Part shown: piece after piece, positions 26,205 through 35,552 of the stretch
How the letters are laid out: every line of letters begins with the position of its first letter
Numbering within the stretch: the stretch's first letter is position 1
Assembly: GCF_004745825.1 (NCBI RefSeq)
Contig: NZ_SRLA01000001.1
Coordinates: forward strand, 1,302,001 to 1,366,000
Source of the DNA: Hymenobacter fodinae
GTDB taxonomy: Bacteria > Bacteroidota > Bacteroidia > Cytophagales > Hymenobacteraceae
Reading direction: 5' to 3'
DNA length: 64,000 nt
Program-made: the position numbers and the translations under genes
Notes under the pieces: model-generated
What the model saw: the letters and a program-made list of their open reading frames with translations, nothing else
Databases searched by the model: none
What the model was told of the DNA's origin: nothing

Positions 26205-26277
26205 AACGAAATATTTCGTAGGTGCACTTGGTTGTATAGAGGCAATACTATATGTTTACCCTACGAAATATTTCGTA
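26205..26277 (+). promoter_or_regulatory. Promoter flanked by two BlaI-type operators
   Basis: Two 16-bp palindromes, AACGAAATATTTCGTA (26205-26220) and TACGAAATATTTCGTA (26262-26277), bracket a promoter. The -33 box is TTGG (26228-26231), the spacer 19 nt, and the -7 box TATGTTTA (26251-26258); the second palindrome begins 3 nt later, over the start site. The blaI promoter at 29,236-29,309 has the same layout. The 16-mer just before the -7 box (26235-26250) may be a decayed third site. The leader to 26,530 is about 260 nt and holds a CTAGGCCACT copy and pyrimidine-rich DNA. Confidence 0.8.
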
Positions 26278-26529
26278 TTGATAATGTGACCTAAAGCCGC
26301 CTCAGCCCTGGGTCACTACACCTCAGCCGGGTAGAGTAAAGGAGGGTATTCCCTGAGTGCTTACGCAGTCAATAACAACTTTTGCCAGGGGTGGCGCTAG
26401 GCCACTCCCGGTCCTTTTTCTCTGAGTTTTTCCGCTTTTTCTCTTTCCCCTCGCTACAGCTCCCTGAGTTGCTAGCCAGGTAGTTACGTGCCTTATCAAT
26501 TTTCTTTTCAGCTTACTTAAGTCGTTGAT

Positions 26530-29004
26530 ATGCTTCGTTATACATTCGGATTATGGGCATTTCTGAGCAGCATTTGCATGCTGTGGGCCCAAACGGCCAC
26601 CGCTGCTGATACGGGCCGCCTCACCGGTACGGTGCTCAATGCCACTACCAAGCGGCCCGTAGAATTTGCGACGGTAACCCTGCTTAGTCCTGGCAGCACC
26701 ACGCCCATTACCGGGGCCACCTGCGACGACAAAGGCGCTTTTGTGCTGGATAAGCTGGCCGCCGGAGATTATAAGCTGACGGTCAGTTTTGTGGGTTTCG
26801 CGACTAAAACCGTGGAAAAAGTAACGGTAGGCACCACCACTGTCTCACTAGGCCAGTTGCTGCTGGCGCCTTCTACTCAGCAGCTCGGGGAGGTGCAGGT
26901 AGTGGGGCAGAAGGAGCTGGTAGAAACCCGTGCCGACCGCATAGTCTATAATGCCGAGAAAGATATCAGCAATGCCGGCGCTACGGCGGCCGAAATGCTG
27001 CGCAAAGTGCCCCTACTCACCGTAGATGCCGATGGCAACGTGGAGCTGCGCGGCTCTACCAGCGTACGGGTGCTCATCAACGGCAAGCCAAGCTCCATTC
27101 TGGCTAGCAGCGTGGCCGACGCCCTGCGCCGCCTGCCCGCCGACAAGGTGAAATCAGTGGAAGTTATTACCTCGCCTTCGGCTAAGTATGACGCCGAAGG
27201 CACGGGCGGCGTAATCAACATCATTTTGAAGAAGAACGACCTGACCGGCGTAACGGGCTCGGTAAACCTGTCGGCGGGCACCCGCAACAGTAACTTCAAC
27301 AGCAGCCTCAGCATCCGCCAGGGCAAGCTCGGCATTAACCCCGAGTTGGGCTCTTACGCGCATTACAACCCTAACCGGGGCAGCGTAGACCGTACCGATT
27401 TCCTGGGCGAAGGGCAAACGGCCCGGCTCCTGCAGCAGCGGGAGGGCCGCAACAGTGGGGGTGGCATTTACGGGCGCCTGGGCTTCGACTACGACCTGAC
27501 CGAGAAAGATGCCTTCAACGTAGGCATCTACACCGACCTCTACCACTCCACGGGCACCCAAACCATCCGGTCGAGCTACGTGGCGCCGCAGACCGTTGAC
27601 CAGTTCACGCGTGAGATTCGGCGGCCGTGGGGCCCTAACTGGTGGCCCGAGCTGAACCTAAATGGTGGCTACACCCACACCTTCAAGCCCAAGCAGGAGC
27701 TAAGCCTGCTGGCCTTACAGAGCCGCTCCGCCAATACCAGCGCCTATAACCTTGATCAAACGCGACCCGAGACTGGCCTAGACTACCTGGAAACCAGCCG
27801 GAACAAGCGGCGCAGCCGCGAAACCACCCTGCAGCTCGATTATTCCCAGCCTCTGGATAGCACCAACCTGCTGGAGCTAGGCGCCAAAACCATCCTGCGC
27901 AATGAGCAAAGCGACTACCGCATTGAGGCCGACAGCCTCGATGGCCGTGGCCTGGTGTTTGTGCCGGCTCGCTCCAACGAGTTTCGCTACGACCAGAACG
28001 TGTTTGCCGCTTACGGTACCTACGGCTTCAGCTTGCCCCAGAATTACAGCATTAAGGCCGGGGCCCGCGTGGAGCATACCCGTGTAAACGGTGACTTCCT
28101 ATCGAGCAGCACCACGGTGCGGCAGCGCTACACCAACCTCGTCCCGACGCTGACCATTTCCCGCGACTTTGGTAAGGAGAAGGAGCAAAAGATTAAGCTG
28201 AGCTACGCCCGGCGTTTGCAACGGCCATCCATCTACATGCTCAACCCATACCTGGATATTAGCAACCGGCGGGTGGCCAGCTCCGGCAACCCCAACCTGA
28301 CGGCGGAGTTAACCGATGCCTATGAGCTGGGCTACAGCACTACCGTCAAGAAAACCACCCTGAATATTTCGGGCTACTGGCGCCAGACCAACAACGCCTT
28401 TCAGCCCTTTGCCAGCAACGTGCCCGCCAGCCAGCTTATCCCCGGCGACACCTCCAACGCGACTATTTTCTACACACGGCCCCAGAACGTGGCCCGCCGC
28501 GCCACCTACGGCCTCAATCTGTACGGCTCAACCAAGCTCACCGACAAGTGGACCCTAAACGGAAGCGTAAATGGCTACTACCTGTCGGTGAAAAGCGCCG
28601 CGTTGGGTATCGGCAATCAGGGCTGGATTTACAACGGCAACCTCACCTCGGCCTGGACCTTTGAGCACGGCCTGAGCGCGCAAGCCGCAGTGTATGTCAA
28701 CTCGCCCCGGGTGTTTTTGCAGGGCCGCACCAACGGCAACGTGTGGCATACCCTGTCGGTGAAGAAGGAGCTGTTCGAGAAGAAAGGCAGTCTGTCCTTG
28801 GCCGTTGAAAACCCCTTTGCCCGCACCATTCGCTACGCGGCCACGCTGGAACAGGAGGGTGTCTTCGTCTCCCAGGATGTGAATTATGGATATAACCGCG
28901 CCGTGCGCCTGAGCTTCAATTGGCAGTTCGGCAAGATGGACTCCGCGCCTGCCAAAAACCGCAAGACCATTCAGAACGACGACCTGCAAGGCGGCAAAGG
29001 GTAG
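26530..29004 (+). CDS. Outer-membrane beta-barrel receptor (TonB-dependent type)
   Basis: An 824-residue outer-membrane protein. After a signal peptide (1-25) comes a carboxypeptidase regulatory-like beta-sandwich (about 29-110, GRLTGTVLNATTKRPVEFAT). A plug-like domain follows (about 115-235), with VRVLINGKPSSILASS and EVITSPSAKYDAEGTGGVIN. The rest is a barrel in the outer_membrane_beta-barrel/TonB-receptor family (residue 250 onward), ending in a basic tail. I see no TonB box with confidence. Such receptors import or sense peptides or glycans; the substrate is unknown. Its operators predict control by the BlaI-type repressor 2.8 kb downstream. Confidence 0.87.
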   Translation: MLRYTFGLWAFLSSICMLWAQTATAADTGRLTGTVLNATTKRPVEFATVTLLSPGSTTPITGATCDDKGAFVLDKLAAGDYKLTVSFVGFATKTVEKVTVGTTTVSLGQLLLAPSTQQLGEVQVVGQKELVETRADRIVYNAEKDISNAGATAAEMLRKVPLLTVDADGNVELRGSTSVRVLINGKPSSILASSVADALRRLPADKVKSVEVITSPSAKYDAEGTGGVINIILKKNDLTGVTGSVNLSAGTRNSNFNSSLSIRQGKLGINPELGSYAHYNPNRGSVDRTDFLGEGQTARLLQQREGRNSGGGIYGRLGFDYDLTEKDAFNVGIYTDLYHSTGTQTIRSSYVAPQTVDQFTREIRRPWGPNWWPELNLNGGYTHTFKPKQELSLLALQSRSANTSAYNLDQTRPETGLDYLETSRNKRRSRETTLQLDYSQPLDSTNLLELGAKTILRNEQSDYRIEADSLDGRGLVFVPARSNEFRYDQNVFAAYGTYGFSLPQNYSIKAGARVEHTRVNGDFLSSSTTVRQRYTNLVPTLTISRDFGKEKEQKIKLSYARRLQRPSIYMLNPYLDISNRRVASSGNPNLTAELTDAYELGYSTTVKKTTLNISGYWRQTNNAFQPFASNVPASQLIPGDTSNATIFYTRPQNVARRATYGLNLYGSTKLTDKWTLNGSVNGYYLSVKSAALGIGNQGWIYNGNLTSAWTFEHGLSAQAAVYVNSPRVFLQGRTNGNVWHTLSVKKELFEKKGSLSLAVENPFARTIRYAATLEQEGVFVSQDVNYGYNRAVRLSFNWQFGKMDSAPAKNRKTIQNDDLQGGKG

Positions 29005-29045
29005 GAGAGTGGCCTAGGAAGCGGGGATGATAGCTATCTAAACGC

Positions 29046-29150
29046 GCACGTCATCCTGAGAGCAGCGAAGCATTTTACCCCGCGTGAATGACTGGCCTAG
29101 CGCCTCGTGCTACCGTGACAAGATCCTTCGCTCTGCTCAACATGATGTGC
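29046..29150. repeat. Dispersed palindrome, CACGTCATCCTGA family, inverted copy
   Basis: Arms 29046-29077 and 29118-29150 are imperfectly complementary. Read as its reverse complement, the copy aligns along its whole length with the repeat at 38,247, including the loop word AGCACGAGGCGCTAGGCCAG. The loop is therefore part of the conserved unit, not filler. Confidence 0.85.
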
Positions 29151-29235
29151 TGAGGTAAGTACACAGAAATATTCGCCTGTTCTTCAGGCATAGGTGCTTG
29201 ACAATAAATTAATTGGGCGTGCAAAAGTAATATTG

Positions 29236-29309
29236 TACGAAATAAATCGTAGATTATGCTTGCATGTACGACGCGCTTCGTATATGTTTGATGTACGAAC
29301 TACTTCGTA
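29236..29309 (+). promoter_or_regulatory. blaI-blaR1 promoter with three operators
   Basis: Palindromes TACGAAATAAATCGTA (29236-29251), TACGACGCGCTTCGTA (29267-29282) and TACGAACTACTTCGTA (29294-29309) surround a promoter: TTGC (29260-29263), a 19-nt spacer that contains the second operator, and TATGTTTG (29283-29290), an exact -7 box. The third operator starts 3 nt after the -7 box. The regulator gene begins 17 nt downstream, so autorepression is very likely. Half-sites are TACGA rather than the TACA of staphylococcal BlaI/MecI. Confidence 0.85.
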
Positions 29310-29326
29310 GGATAAACAGCCCGCTC

Positions 29327-29746
29327 ATGAACAAGTCACCCGCTCCCAAACCTACTGAATCTGAACTGGAAATTCTGCAAGTGCTCTGGCAATATGGGCC
29401 TAGCACCGTCCGGTTCGTCAATGACGAGCTCAGCAAGAAGCGCGACGTAGGGTACACCACCACGCTCAAGCTGCTGCAGTTAATGCTGGAGAAAACCCTG
29501 GTTTTCCGCGACGATGAGAGCAAGACCCACATTTACCGGGCAGCCGTGCGCGAGGAGGAAACCCAGGGCCTGCTGCTCGACCGCTTCGTGGAGTCAACCT
29601 TCGGTGGCTCGGCCATGAAGCTGGTGATGCAGGCGCTCGGCAACCGCCGCACCTCGCAGGAGGAGCTCCAGCAGATCCGGCGCTTGCTCAACGACATCGA
29701 GATTAAGAACGACACCACCCCACCCTCAACCAATGAAGCCCCATGA
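29327..29746 (+). CDS. BlaI/MecI/CopY-family transcriptional repressor
   Basis: I choose the ATG at 29327 (139 residues, MNKSPAPKPTESELEILQVL), because upstream codons overlap the operators. The winged-helix domain is complete: ESELEILQVLWQYGPSTVRF, then VNDELSKKRDVGYTTTLKLL as recognition region, and HIYRAAV at the wing. The C-terminal part (about 75-130) is the dimerisation domain that the partner protease would cleave or expose. Its stop overlaps the blaR1-type start as ATGA, so the two are translationally coupled. Confidence 0.93.
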   Translation: MNKSPAPKPTESELEILQVLWQYGPSTVRFVNDELSKKRDVGYTTTLKLLQLMLEKTLVFRDDESKTHIYRAAVREEETQGLLLDRFVESTFGGSAMKLVMQALGNRRTSQEELQQIRRLLNDIEIKNDTTPPSTNEAP

Positions 29747-32667
29747 ACTGGCTCGAACAACTCTTGCCGCCCGCGCTGATTCGCGCCCTGGGCTGGACCT
29801 TAGTGCACTCGTTGTGGCAGGGCGCGGTGGTTGCGCTGGCCCTGGCCGGGTTGCTGCTGCTGTTGCAGCGGCACCGCGCGGTGGTGCGCTACAACACGGC
29901 TGCCGCTGCCTTAGTGGCGCTGCTGGTACTGGCGGGCATCACGTTTGGGCGGTACTATACCGCCGCGCGTGCTGAGCACCAAACCGCAGCAGTAGCGGTA
30001 ACGACCGATGCTGCGATGCCGGACGCCCCCACTGCCTCTGCAGAGCAACCGGCCGCTGCTACAGTAGCACCTGCAACTACTGCCGTAACAGCTGAGGCGG
30101 CCGTGGCTTCGGAAGTTGCGCCGGCTCCGGCTGGCTTGCAGGCGTGGCTCACCTATTTTGATCAGAACCTGCCCGTATTAGTGGCCGCCTGGCTGCTAGG
30201 CCTGTTGGCTATGACTCTGCGCTTGCTAGGCGGACTGGCCTACGTGCAGCGCCTGCGCCGCTACCGCGTGCAGCCGCTGGGCCAGGAATGGCAGGAACGC
30301 CTAAGCGCCCTTGCCAGTCGGGCCGGCTTGCACCAGCCTATTGAGCTGCTGGAGTCGGCGCTGGTGCGGGTGCCGGTGGTGGTAGGCCACCTGCGGCCCG
30401 TGGTGCTGCTGCCTCTGGGCACAGTGACGGGCTTGAGCCAGACGTATCTAGAGGCCATTCTGGCCCACGAGTTGGCCCACGTAGCGCGCCGCGACTATCT
30501 GGTGAACTTGCTGCAGTCGGTGGCCGAAACGTTGTTCTTCTATCACCCTGCCGTGTGGTTCCTGACGGCCTGCCTGCGCACTGAGCGCGAAAACTGCTGC
30601 GACGACATGGCCACCGCCATGGTGGGCGGCAACCCGCTCACGGTAGCCCGCGCCCTGGCGGCCCTGGCCGAGCTGAGCGCCGTACCGGCCACACCGGCGC
30701 AGTTGGCACTGTCGGCGCTGGGGCCCGATGGCTCCGTACTGGGCCGTATTAAGCGGCTGGTGCAGGGCCGCACGGCTCCTACCTTCTCCGAGGGCTTTAT
30801 GGCCGCGTGCGTAGTGTTGGGTGGTATGGTACTCCTGACCTCGGCGGTAGCCATGGCCGATCCTAGGCCAAACAGCCCCGATGATAAAGAAGGAGGTGCC
30901 CTTAGCAAGTTGCCCTTCCTGCAAGCCGCACCCAACACCAACCTAGTAGCGCATAAGGAACTGCTGGATGCCGAAGATGCTGAGGAGGCCGAGGATGCAG
31001 TAGAAATACTGGATGAGGCTGCTGCGGCACCTGCCTTGCAGGACGATGATGACGACGACAAAGGCAAGAAGCACCGCAAGCGCAACAAGCAAGTAGTAGT
31101 GGTGCAGGAGGGCGCCCGCCGCCCCGGTACTGTCGTTATTGAGAAGGACAAAAAAGGCCGCCTGACGGATCTGTACGTGGATGGTCGGCGCGTAGAAACG
31201 GCATCAGTCGATAAGAAGAGCAAGAAAAACAAGCAGGACGTAGAGGTAATTAGCGTGGGCCCCAACGGTCGGGTGTGGAGCAGTGCTACCCCAGGCTCTG
31301 ATTTCCGTTTCAACGACAATTTCTCTCGTGTGTTTACCGTACCCAGAGGCGGTATAAGCGAGGCCGATTTGAGCCGGATTCGTCGGCAGGCAGAGGCCGG
31401 GGCCCAGTTGTGGCGCGTGAATCCGGAGCTGAAAGCCCTGACGTTTAACATCGACCGCAGTGAGCTGGAGCGCACCACGCGCCGGGCGCTGGCTCAAGCC
31501 GAGCAGAACTTGCGCGAGGCCCAAGGCAATGCTACCTCCGAAGAAGAAATGGAGCGGCTAGAAAAAGCCCTGGACAAGCTGCGCGACCAGCGCGAAGAAA
31601 TGGAAGACCGCCTGCGGGAAGGCAGCGGCGCCCACCGCCAATTTGAGGAGCTTAAAGGCCTCAATGGCAACTTCCGGGTGCTGAGTGGTAACGTGCTGCG
31701 CCTGGAAGACAGCGAAGCTACCCGCCGCATGGCCGATGCGGCCCGGCGCGAAAGTGAGCTGGCCCGCCGCGAAAGCGACAAAGCTCGGCGCGAGGGTGAT
31801 GTTGCCCGCCGCATCAGTGAGCTCGACCGCCGCCGCGACCTGGCCTACAAGCAAAAAAATCAGAAGGAAGCCACGCGGCTAGGCCAGGAAATAACGGCCC
31901 TGGAGCGGCAGCTAGCAACGGCTCACCGCGAAACCGAGGCTGCCCACCGGGAAACCGAAGCAGCCCACCGCGAAACGGAACGCGTAGAGCGCGAAACCAC
32001 TCTGCGGGGCTCCGCCCGCGTAGGCACCAGCTTCCGCACCAGCAGTGGGGGAGATGAGGCCCTGCGCCGCGAGTTGCTCAAGGATGGCCTGATTGAGGAT
32101 GACGGTAACTTCCAGTTCAAGCTTAATAGCACCGAGCTTATCGTGAATGGGAAGAAGCAGCCCGCAGCCGTACACGCGAAATACCTGAAGCTGGTGGAAA
32201 CCCAAACGGGCAATAAGCTCACGAAGGGCTCGTACAACATTACCCGCAACACCTCTAGCAACAGCAGCACGAGCTACGGTGATGCGCCCGCGCCTCCTAG
32301 GCCACCCCGGGCTCCGCGAGCCATGACTCCGCCCGTGCCGCCGGTACCGCCCGTGCCCGCTGCCCCGGCCGCTCCTTCTGCACCAGCCGCGCCCGGTGTG
32401 CCAGGTGCTCCTGGTGTTCCCGCCCCTCCAGCGCCACCCCGCCTCGACTCCGACGAAATTCGGGCGGAGCTGCGCAAAGACGGATTGCTGGGTGCCAACG
32501 AGAAAGCCTTTCAGTTTCAGCTCAATGACCAAGGACTGACAGTGAACGGCAAAAAGCAATCTGAGGCCCTGACCAACAAGTACCGGCAGATGCTGGATGT
32601 CCCGGCTACGAAAGACAGCAAGGGCAGCAAAACCAGCCGCAACATTCAAATAAATGTGAGTGAATAG
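29743..32667 (+). CDS. M56 (BlaR1-type) membrane metallopeptidase, enlarged
   Basis: A 974-residue signal-transducing protease. Transmembrane helices lie at about 15-40, 53-70, 143-165 and 347-370. The zinc site HELAH is at 242-246 in the cytosolic loop, with a distal Glu in LRTERENCCDDM (about 285). Beyond the usual BlaR1 core it has a highly charged linker (415-450) and a long Arg/Glu coiled coil (575-770) with tandem AHRETEA units at 720-745. Two copies of a small domain follow (about 777-840 and 909-970, KDGL...FQ...NGKKQ), separated by a Pro/Ala-rich stretch. No penicillin-binding transpeptidase domain is present, so the ligand is not a beta-lactam in the BlaR1 way. Confidence 0.88.
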   Translation: MNWLEQLLPPALIRALGWTLVHSLWQGAVVALALAGLLLLLQRHRAVVRYNTAAAALVALLVLAGITFGRYYTAARAEHQTAAVAVTTDAAMPDAPTASAEQPAAATVAPATTAVTAEAAVASEVAPAPAGLQAWLTYFDQNLPVLVAAWLLGLLAMTLRLLGGLAYVQRLRRYRVQPLGQEWQERLSALASRAGLHQPIELLESALVRVPVVVGHLRPVVLLPLGTVTGLSQTYLEAILAHELAHVARRDYLVNLLQSVAETLFFYHPAVWFLTACLRTERENCCDDMATAMVGGNPLTVARALAALAELSAVPATPAQLALSALGPDGSVLGRIKRLVQGRTAPTFSEGFMAACVVLGGMVLLTSAVAMADPRPNSPDDKEGGALSKLPFLQAAPNTNLVAHKELLDAEDAEEAEDAVEILDEAAAAPALQDDDDDDKGKKHRKRNKQVVVVQEGARRPGTVVIEKDKKGRLTDLYVDGRRVETASVDKKSKKNKQDVEVISVGPNGRVWSSATPGSDFRFNDNFSRVFTVPRGGISEADLSRIRRQAEAGAQLWRVNPELKALTFNIDRSELERTTRRALAQAEQNLREAQGNATSEEEMERLEKALDKLRDQREEMEDRLREGSGAHRQFEELKGLNGNFRVLSGNVLRLEDSEATRRMADAARRESELARRESDKARREGDVARRISELDRRRDLAYKQKNQKEATRLGQEITALERQLATAHRETEAAHRETEAAHRETERVERETTLRGSARVGTSFRTSSGGDEALRRELLKDGLIEDDGNFQFKLNSTELIVNGKKQPAAVHAKYLKLVETQTGNKLTKGSYNITRNTSSNSSTSYGDAPAPPRPPRAPRAMTPPVPPVPPVPAAPAAPSAPAAPGVPGAPGVPAPPAPPRLDSDEIRAELRKDGLLGANEKAFQFQLNDQGLTVNGKKQSEALTNKYRQMLDVPATKDSKGSKTSRNIQINVSE

Positions 32668-32683
32668 AGGCCTAGCGCCCCTT

Positions 32684-32717
32684 AAAAAGGCCACCGCTGC
32701 AACGGTGGCCTTTTTTT
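32684..32717 (+). terminator. Rho-independent terminator of the blaI-blaR1 operon
   Basis: AAAAAGGCCACCG (32684-32696) pairs with CGGTGGCCTTTTT (32703-32715), followed by TT. It is 17 nt after the stop codon. Confidence 0.93.
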
Positions 32718-32895
32718 ATCATGAAGTTTATGTGAAGAGGCAACGGTACAGCCCTTGCCGGCATCTATTGCCACATTCCGCGCCCGCTATATACTGGCGC
32801 CGCTACCTCGTCCCGACCTGGCCTAGGCCAGTGCCTCGGGTGTTACCCACCCCCTACGTACCCGCTTGTCCCACTTCTCCGCCCACCCACACGCC

Positions 32896-35517
32896 GTGAA
32901 TTGCTTCCGTGTGTTCCTGCTACTTTGGCTAACTACGCTCACTGGCCTAGCCCAGGCGCAATCTGCCAGCACCTCCGACAACACGACTACGGCTGCGCAA
33001 GCCGCCGTGCCGGCCCCCAAGCGCCAGCTCCAGGCCCTGCGCATCACTGAGGCCATTAAGCTCGATGGCCTGCTGGATGAGCCCATCTGGCAGCAGGCGC
33101 CCATTGCCACCGACTTCATCCAGAACCGCCCCAACCCCGGCCCCCACGAGAAGCACCCCACCGAAGTACGCGTGCTCTACGACGACGCCAACCTCTATGT
33201 GGGCGCCATCATGCACGATGTGTCGCAGGACTCGATTATGCGGGAGCTAAGTGCCCGCGACGACATTGGCAACTCTGACTTCTTCGGTATTTTTCTGGAT
33301 ACCTACCACGACCAGCTCAACGGCTACAGCTTCATTGTAAGCACGGGCGGGGTGCAGGTAGATGCGCGCTACTCGCCGGCCGGCGGGGAAGATGGCAACT
33401 GGAACGCCGTGTGGGACTCGCGCACCACCATGCGCGGCACCGACTGGCTTTGTGAAATGCGCATTCCGTACTCGGCTATCCGCTTCAGCAAGGCCCCGGA
33501 ACAGGTGTGGGGTCTCAACTTCATGCGCCAGCGCAAGCGCGACAACCAGGCTTTCTTCTGGAATGAGGTGAAGCCCGCCGTCGATGGTTTTGTAAACCAG
33601 TGGGGCGAACTGCGCGGCCTCCGCGACATTACGCCGCCGCTACGCCTTTCTCTTACGCCTTACGTTTCCAGCTACGTCAACCACTTTCCGTACCAGGAGC
33701 AAGGCACCCGCAACACCAGCACCAGCTTCAACGGCGGCGCCGACGTGAAGTGGGGCATCAACGAAAGCTTTACCCTGGATGCCACCCTGGTGCCCGACTT
33801 TGGGCAGGTGCAGAGCGACAACCAGGTGCTGAACCTCTCGCCGTTTGAGGTGCAGTTTCAGGAAAACCGTCAGTTCTTCACCGAGGGTACTGAGCTCTTT
33901 AACAAGGGTAACCTGTTCTACTCCCGCCGGGTGGGGGCCACGCCCATTGGGTTTGACAACGTAAGCAGCCAACTGCGCCAAGGCCAGCTAGGCCCCGACG
34001 GGCAGCGTAGGCCAGGGGAGGCAGTAGTAAGCAACCCCGGCGTGACGCGCCTGCTCAACGCCACCAAAGTATCGGGCCGCACCAAAAACGGCTTGGGCGT
34101 TGGGGTGTTTAATGCGCTCAGCAACGACGTGTATGCTACCGTGCGCGACTCTGTGGATGGGCGCCAGCGCGACGTGCTTACTCAGCCCTTCAGCAACTAC
34201 AGCATCATGGTGCTAGACCAAAGCCTGAAGAACAACTCCTACGTTTCGCTCATCAATACAAACGTCACGCGCTGGGGCAGCACCTACGATGCCAACGTCA
34301 CGGGCGGCCTGTTTCGCTTCGCCAACAAGAAGAACAGCTACGCCGTGGATGGCCGGGTGGTGTACTCGCGGCGGCGCGGCAACGTGTTTGCCTCGGAGAA
34401 GCAGATCGACGACCAGAACGGCTACAAATACCAAGTGGGCGTGAGCAAGATTAGCGGCAACTTCACTTGGGGCCTGAACCACGGCATTGAGTCGGATACC
34501 TACAACCCCAACGACCTGGGCATCCTGTTCGGTAACAACAACATCAGCCAGGGCGTGTATGCAAACTACAACAAATACAAGCCCTTCTGGAAGGTTAATA
34601 ACCTCTACACGTATTTCAACCTCAACCACTCCCTGCTCTATAAGCCTACCCGCTACCAAAACGCGAACGTAGCGGCCGGCTTCAATACTACCTTCACCAA
34701 GAACTTCCTGTCGGTGGGGATGGACGTGGACGCTAACCCCGTAACCCACGACTACTACGAGCCTCGCCAGTACCCGCTGGGCGACTACTTTGTGCGGCTG
34801 CCGGCCAATGCTAACGTGAGCGGGTACATCTCCTCGGATTACCGCAAAAAATTGGCCCTGGACGTAAGCGGCGGCGTACGTTGGTACGACACCGATGACC
34901 GCCTAGAGCGCGCCCGGCCGCGCCGCATGGGCTACGGCTGGAGTATCTCGCCCCGCTACCGCGTCAGCAACCAGCTTAACTTCCGGTACAACCTCGACTG
35001 GAACTTGAAGCAAAACCAGGTGGGCTACGTGAACGGCGATTTGGATGAGAGCCTACCCGACGATGCAGCTTTCCGGAAAAACTACCCCACCGATGTGTTG
35101 CTAGGCCGCCGTCGTGTGCTCACGGTCACAAATACCCTTTCGGGAGCTTATACCTTCAACAACCGCATGTCGCTGACTATCCGCACGCGGCACTACACTA
35201 GTACCGTGAACTACGCCGACTTCGCCCGTCTCGGGAAAAACGGCCAGGAAGTACTGGTAGATTACCGCCGCAACCGCGACAACACCTTCAATGCCTTCAA
35301 CGTGGATGCCGTGTACTCGTGGTGGTTTGCGCCCGGCTCGCAGGTGAGCATCGTGTGGAAGAACGCCAGCTCCTCCTTCCTCGAAGCCAACGAGGCCACG
35401 CCGCTTTACTTCGATAACCTGAACAACACCATCAATACCCCGCACAACAACAACATATCCATTAAGATCCTGTACTACCTCGACTACCTGATGATTAAGC
35501 GCCGCCTAGCTAGCTAG
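32896..35517 (+). CDS. DUF5916 outer-membrane protein with CBM9-like domain
   Basis: A GTG start at 32896 gives 873 residues with a good signal peptide (MNCFRVFLLLWLTTLTGLAQ). The N-terminal domain (about 45-215) resembles carbohydrate-binding family 9: IKLDGLLDEPIWQQAPIATD, VRVLYDDANLYVGAIM and MRIPYSAIRF. The rest is the DUF5916 barrel, with EFTEGTELFNKGNLFYSRR-type strands and an aromatic C-terminal strand. The role is unknown; a glycan-related outer-membrane function is a guess from the CBM9 fold. The stop codon is followed at once by GGCCAGT, forming CTAGGCCAGT. Confidence 0.85.
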   Translation: MNCFRVFLLLWLTTLTGLAQAQSASTSDNTTTAAQAAVPAPKRQLQALRITEAIKLDGLLDEPIWQQAPIATDFIQNRPNPGPHEKHPTEVRVLYDDANLYVGAIMHDVSQDSIMRELSARDDIGNSDFFGIFLDTYHDQLNGYSFIVSTGGVQVDARYSPAGGEDGNWNAVWDSRTTMRGTDWLCEMRIPYSAIRFSKAPEQVWGLNFMRQRKRDNQAFFWNEVKPAVDGFVNQWGELRGLRDITPPLRLSLTPYVSSYVNHFPYQEQGTRNTSTSFNGGADVKWGINESFTLDATLVPDFGQVQSDNQVLNLSPFEVQFQENRQFFTEGTELFNKGNLFYSRRVGATPIGFDNVSSQLRQGQLGPDGQRRPGEAVVSNPGVTRLLNATKVSGRTKNGLGVGVFNALSNDVYATVRDSVDGRQRDVLTQPFSNYSIMVLDQSLKNNSYVSLINTNVTRWGSTYDANVTGGLFRFANKKNSYAVDGRVVYSRRRGNVFASEKQIDDQNGYKYQVGVSKISGNFTWGLNHGIESDTYNPNDLGILFGNNNISQGVYANYNKYKPFWKVNNLYTYFNLNHSLLYKPTRYQNANVAAGFNTTFTKNFLSVGMDVDANPVTHDYYEPRQYPLGDYFVRLPANANVSGYISSDYRKKLALDVSGGVRWYDTDDRLERARPRRMGYGWSISPRYRVSNQLNFRYNLDWNLKQNQVGYVNGDLDESLPDDAAFRKNYPTDVLLGRRRVLTVTNTLSGAYTFNNRMSLTIRTRHYTSTVNYADFARLGKNGQEVLVDYRRNRDNTFNAFNVDAVYSWWFAPGSQVSIVWKNASSSFLEANEATPLYFDNLNNTINTPHNNNISIKILYYLDYLMIKRRLAS

Positions 35518-35552
35518 GCCAGTAGATTGCCACTAACAGCATCTTTAAAGCC

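Noticed and set aside
30543..31478. 311-codon minus-strand frame inside the M56 gene
   Set aside because: Ser-rich antisense product, while the plus strand carries HELAH and coiled-coil sequence.
29743..32667. Beta-lactam-resistance sensor BlaR1
   Set aside because: The transpeptidase-like sensor domain with SXXK is absent, and no beta-lactamase gene is nearby.
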